DNA of 30,084 nucleotides, from assembly GCA_003427395.1 (NCBI GenBank), contig BFEA01000047.1, forward strand, positions 400,422 to 430,505. The letters are read 5' to 3'. The DNA is from Chara braunii (lineage: Eukaryota > Streptophyta > Charophyceae > Charales > Characeae). The notes below the pieces were generated by a model that worked only from the letters and a program-made list of their open reading frames with translations, ran no database searches and had not been told where the DNA came from. Shown here one piece after another: positions 27,563-30,084 of the stretch. Numbering within the stretch: position 1 is the first letter of the stretch; each line of letters starts with the position of its first letter. Position numbers and translations under genes: made by a program.

Positions 27563-28937
27563 CAAAAATATATATATGTATATATATGTATACAAAATAA
27601 CCCCGAGGTGCGTGCCTCACCGAGCTATGATCAAAGACTTGGAGGGCACAACTCTGTGTGGCAGCCTGACGAATGCTCAATTTACTAAAAATCCTTATTT
27701 ATTTGGTTTATTTAAAGCATCGTTCATCCACCTCAAGGGTTAACATGATGGCATCAAACTACCAAGCCTATGGTAGAAAATTGGCATCGTTGGGACGTAA
27801 CTCCCAGCGTTGGCTGTTGACCTAGCATAACCAGGCAGCGGACCCTTCGACTATGGCCTAGAATAGGGGTTAGAGGGGATGGCCACCCCAGTGAAGGAAC
27901 CTATTCAGGTGGGTATCGAAGGGGTCGAGATTAGTTTTGAAATTCATAGGATGACTAACCCATCGTTGTGCAACCAACGAGGGTAACCACCGATAAGCAA
28001 CAACGAGGTGGGCCGTAGCTCCGGCCTGATCAGCAGGACTGTGGTGGGTCGAGATGGAGACCGTTGTCCTCCTGTATTAGGCAATGATCACGCCGCAGGT
28101 ACCCCCACGCCCTTTTAAAATGCAGATATGAGTTCAATCCCTGTAGGGATTAAAAAAAATTCTTTTTGATTTTTTTCTCGATTTATGTTTGTCATCTTTG
28201 TGCAGGCCACTTCGCATCCAGGTGGTTGTTTCCAGCCATGCGATCTCGCAGATTGCATGGCCGAAATCAGCCGCACTGGATTGCTTTCCTTATGGCCGCT
28301 CCCAAAAGGAGCTAGCCTAGTAGAGTGTGTGTTATTCGATCTCCATACCTGCAGGATAAGGATCACATTTCGTAACCTAATAGGCTAACTTCTATTACAG
28401 GAGCTAGAGCCACAACCCTTCTATATAAAGAGGTAAAGCTCCCAGTAAGCCCAACTTAGCACATAGCAGACTCAACCTACCTTGCCCAACCCCTTTGCTG
28501 GTTGTCTATGCCTGTCGCGGTGGTCTCCTGCTCTTAGTGAGATAGGTTGTTGGATCTTTTGGTCGTCGTCGCGGTTCTAGCCCCAGGACGATAGTCCTAC
28601 GGAATAAACAGTCGTCCCTACCGTATTGTGGTTGTGCACCAAGTGCGACCACCTCTATTAGCCCCTGTATCGCACAGTTGGTAAGCCGCACGTCATGATT
28701 TTAGGTAGGATACATTTAGCTTAGCATTCCCACGATCGTGCGTCTTTACAACCCTACTCAAAATAGCATAGAACCGGCCACACCGTCGATTATCGCCGTT
28801 ACTCCCCAACATCACAGGCGTTCGGATTAGGATTCAAAACTTTTTAGCCCTCTTAACTATAGGTTAGTCTGAATAAGATTATGGCAAGCGTGTCAGTCTC
28901 ATCAAGTCAAAACCTCTCACAAATAAAAATAAAAAAT
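27563..28937. other. No recognisable gene; several short inverted repeats
   Basis: Holds AATCCCT-GT-AGGGATT (about 28135-28150). A stretch at about 28309-28386 has ends that are near-inverted (TAGCCTAGTAG and CTAATAGGCTA), and its left end resembles the tRNA-like sequence at 3371 (GAGCTAGCC-AGTAG). A box A-like TCGCACAGTTGG lies near 28669. These look like tRNA-derived SINE scraps; no box B partner is convincing. No protein-coding evidence. Confidence 0.45.
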
Positions 28938-28971
28938 CGGCAGATACCCTTATAAGGGTTTCTGCTCCGAC
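28938..28971. repeat. Palindromic motif, right partner of an inverted pair
   Basis: ACCCTTATAAGGGT (28946-28959) is a perfect 14-base palindrome, extended by GCAGA/TCTGC. Read on the minus strand, its flanks (GTCGGA, TGCC) match the motif at 2592-2624. Confidence 0.6.
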
Positions 28972-29424
28972 ACCGGTACCCCTCGTGAAACGGCGGTCCC
29001 CTGAGGTTTTTGACTTCGGGGGGAGTGATGGTTTAAGCATAATTTTAGCCTATACATATTATTGTTATTATCATCAATCATTAATAGTTACTATGACTGT
29101 TATAATTATTACGACTATAACTGATTATCGTGCCCTATGCCATCAATTCAAGTTCTCTTTATACATTATGATGTAGATAATATCTTCTTTTGTGATCTGA
29201 TTGCATTTTATTAGGCGTGAGGATGGTTGTGGTGATTGCTTTAGTGTTTGCATACTTTCTTAAAAATCATATGCTAAGAGTCTTCATAAGTATACGAAGG
29301 CATAACTGAAATATTAGCAACTATATGTTTTTTCGCTTTCTTTCGTCATTAGCACTGATGAGTTCACTGTTTGCCGTGTTTGTTCAGGTTGGCAGCAACA
29401 TCATGGCTGAAAACGATGGGTTAG
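28972..29424. other. No recognisable gene
   Basis: AT-rich sequence before the last gag relic, with ATT/ACT-rich stretches at about 29060-29130. No motif supported. Confidence 0.5.
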
Positions 29425-30084
29425 CCAGGTTTTGGTTGGAGAGTTTCGTGGCTCGTTGGGGTTATCACTTACAAGTCAAGAGATGAATTCATGCCTGTTG
29501 ATGCCTTGCTTTTTCAGGGAGAGAATATTTTTGCCTTCCTAAGCGACTTTCACGACTTAAGTCACACAAAGGTATGGAACGAGAAGTGGATGTTGAGTAT
29601 GCTGACCTTGTTTGTCAGTGGGGACTTAAGCAGAGAGGTGCATGCTCTCCCGCCGAAGTCACTAACTTGAGATTCACTTCAAGTTGGGAAATCCATAAAC
29701 TGAATATTTTATCAAAGACGGGAATGCGAGTCTGGGCAGACGGTAGGTGATATGCCAATCTGAGACGAATCAAAAGCGTGCGGAGGTAGATAAAGGAATT
29801 CAAGGAGAGATTGACGCAAAATAGTGGGAAAAGAAAGGACAAGGTTTAGGAAAGGCTGCAGATGCAGCGAGTTAACGAATGTGGAGGGAGTGGTCTGGCT
29901 AGCGCAATGAAAGGAGGACAGTCAGAAGATAGATGTAGAGGAGTTAAGTATTGACGGTGGTCAACCTCCTCTCAAAACTCATGAAGGTTCAGACAGTGGA
30001 TCAGAGTTGATTGTTACGAGTTAAGCCGCTAGACAAGGCGATATCCAGCAAGGTGAATACTCGAGACTCAGAGACGAGATAGTC
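29425..30084 (+). pseudogene. gag: Third gag-like relic, cut by the window edge
   Basis: One frame is open from 29425 to a TGA at 29668. It reads PVDALLFQGENIFAFLSDF, then W-N-E-K-W-M-L-S-M and L-F-V-S-G-D-L-S-R-E-V. The same layout (hydrophobic F-x-G-x-N, F-L/F-I helix, a W-x-x-x-K turn, E-V/E-L helix) occurs in the gag-only relic at 25094. Beyond the stop the frame shows further stops (TGA at 29704 and 29749), and another frame carries a Lys/Glu-rich stretch with KEFKERL near 29800. No knuckle is seen before the edge. Likely a separate retroelement with its remainder to the right. Confidence 0.5.

Noticed and set aside
27830-28130. Possible rRNA or SINE segment with many short inverted repeats
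   Set aside because: I could not match it to any conserved RNA core and found no tail or direct repeats.
29350-29380. CTGATGAG as part of a hammerhead ribozyme
   Set aside because: No GAAA core partner or flanking stems; the same holds for similar strings at 2864 and 27667.

Overview
The window looks like intergenic DNA from a large, repeat-rich plant-type nuclear genome. Microsatellites are abundant, purine tracts are long, no intact host gene is recognisable, and the only clear protein families belong to decayed LTR retrotransposons. From memory, the style of the reverse transcriptase (YIDD active site followed by a VKGP-type segment) recalls Ty3/gypsy-like pol proteins of charophyte algae such as Chara. 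That species guess is inference and was not checked. Nothing prokaryotic or organellar is visible.

Layout. Positions 1-7750 hold microsatellites, a tRNA-like palindromic sequence (3371-3456), a duplicated non-coding block (about 4670-6290) with a conserved hairpin and a 37-39 bp tandem repeat, and several purine tracts. Positions 7755-12550 form an array of diverged modules, often ending in an ATT microsatellite. On the minus strand the modules carry splice-donor-like sites and related peptides, and four of them share a short start-codon mini-exon. Positions 13255-13970 are a four-copy, 161-162 bp satellite built of hairpin-forming subunits. A 330-base assembly gap (14713-15042) and a TA tract follow.

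The main object is a decayed Ty3/gypsy-type retrotransposon on the plus strand, about 15129-24746. It has the end of a 5' LTR, a primer binding site matching plant tRNA-Asp, three extra reading frames before gag, then gag with a CCHC knuckle, an acidic linker, protease, RT, RNase H and integrase. Two of the extra frames (16501-17192 and 17290-18010) are diverged tandem copies of one unrecognised protein of about 230-240 residues. This is the best candidate for something undescribed. The element is dead: it has frameshifts, several in-frame stops (three at expected Trp codons) and an in-frame integrase deletion that removes the second catalytic Asp. No 3' LTR was found.

Right of it, a gag-only relic (25094-26812) lies between two 71 bp direct repeats (24959-25029 and 27492-27562), suggesting a non-autonomous element. 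A third gag-like relic runs off the right edge (29425-30084). Positions 27563-29424 have no recognisable gene. In an intact relative, the main element's leader, accessory proteins, Gag and Pol would act in one retrotransposition cycle, and the gag-only element would need Pol from a partner.
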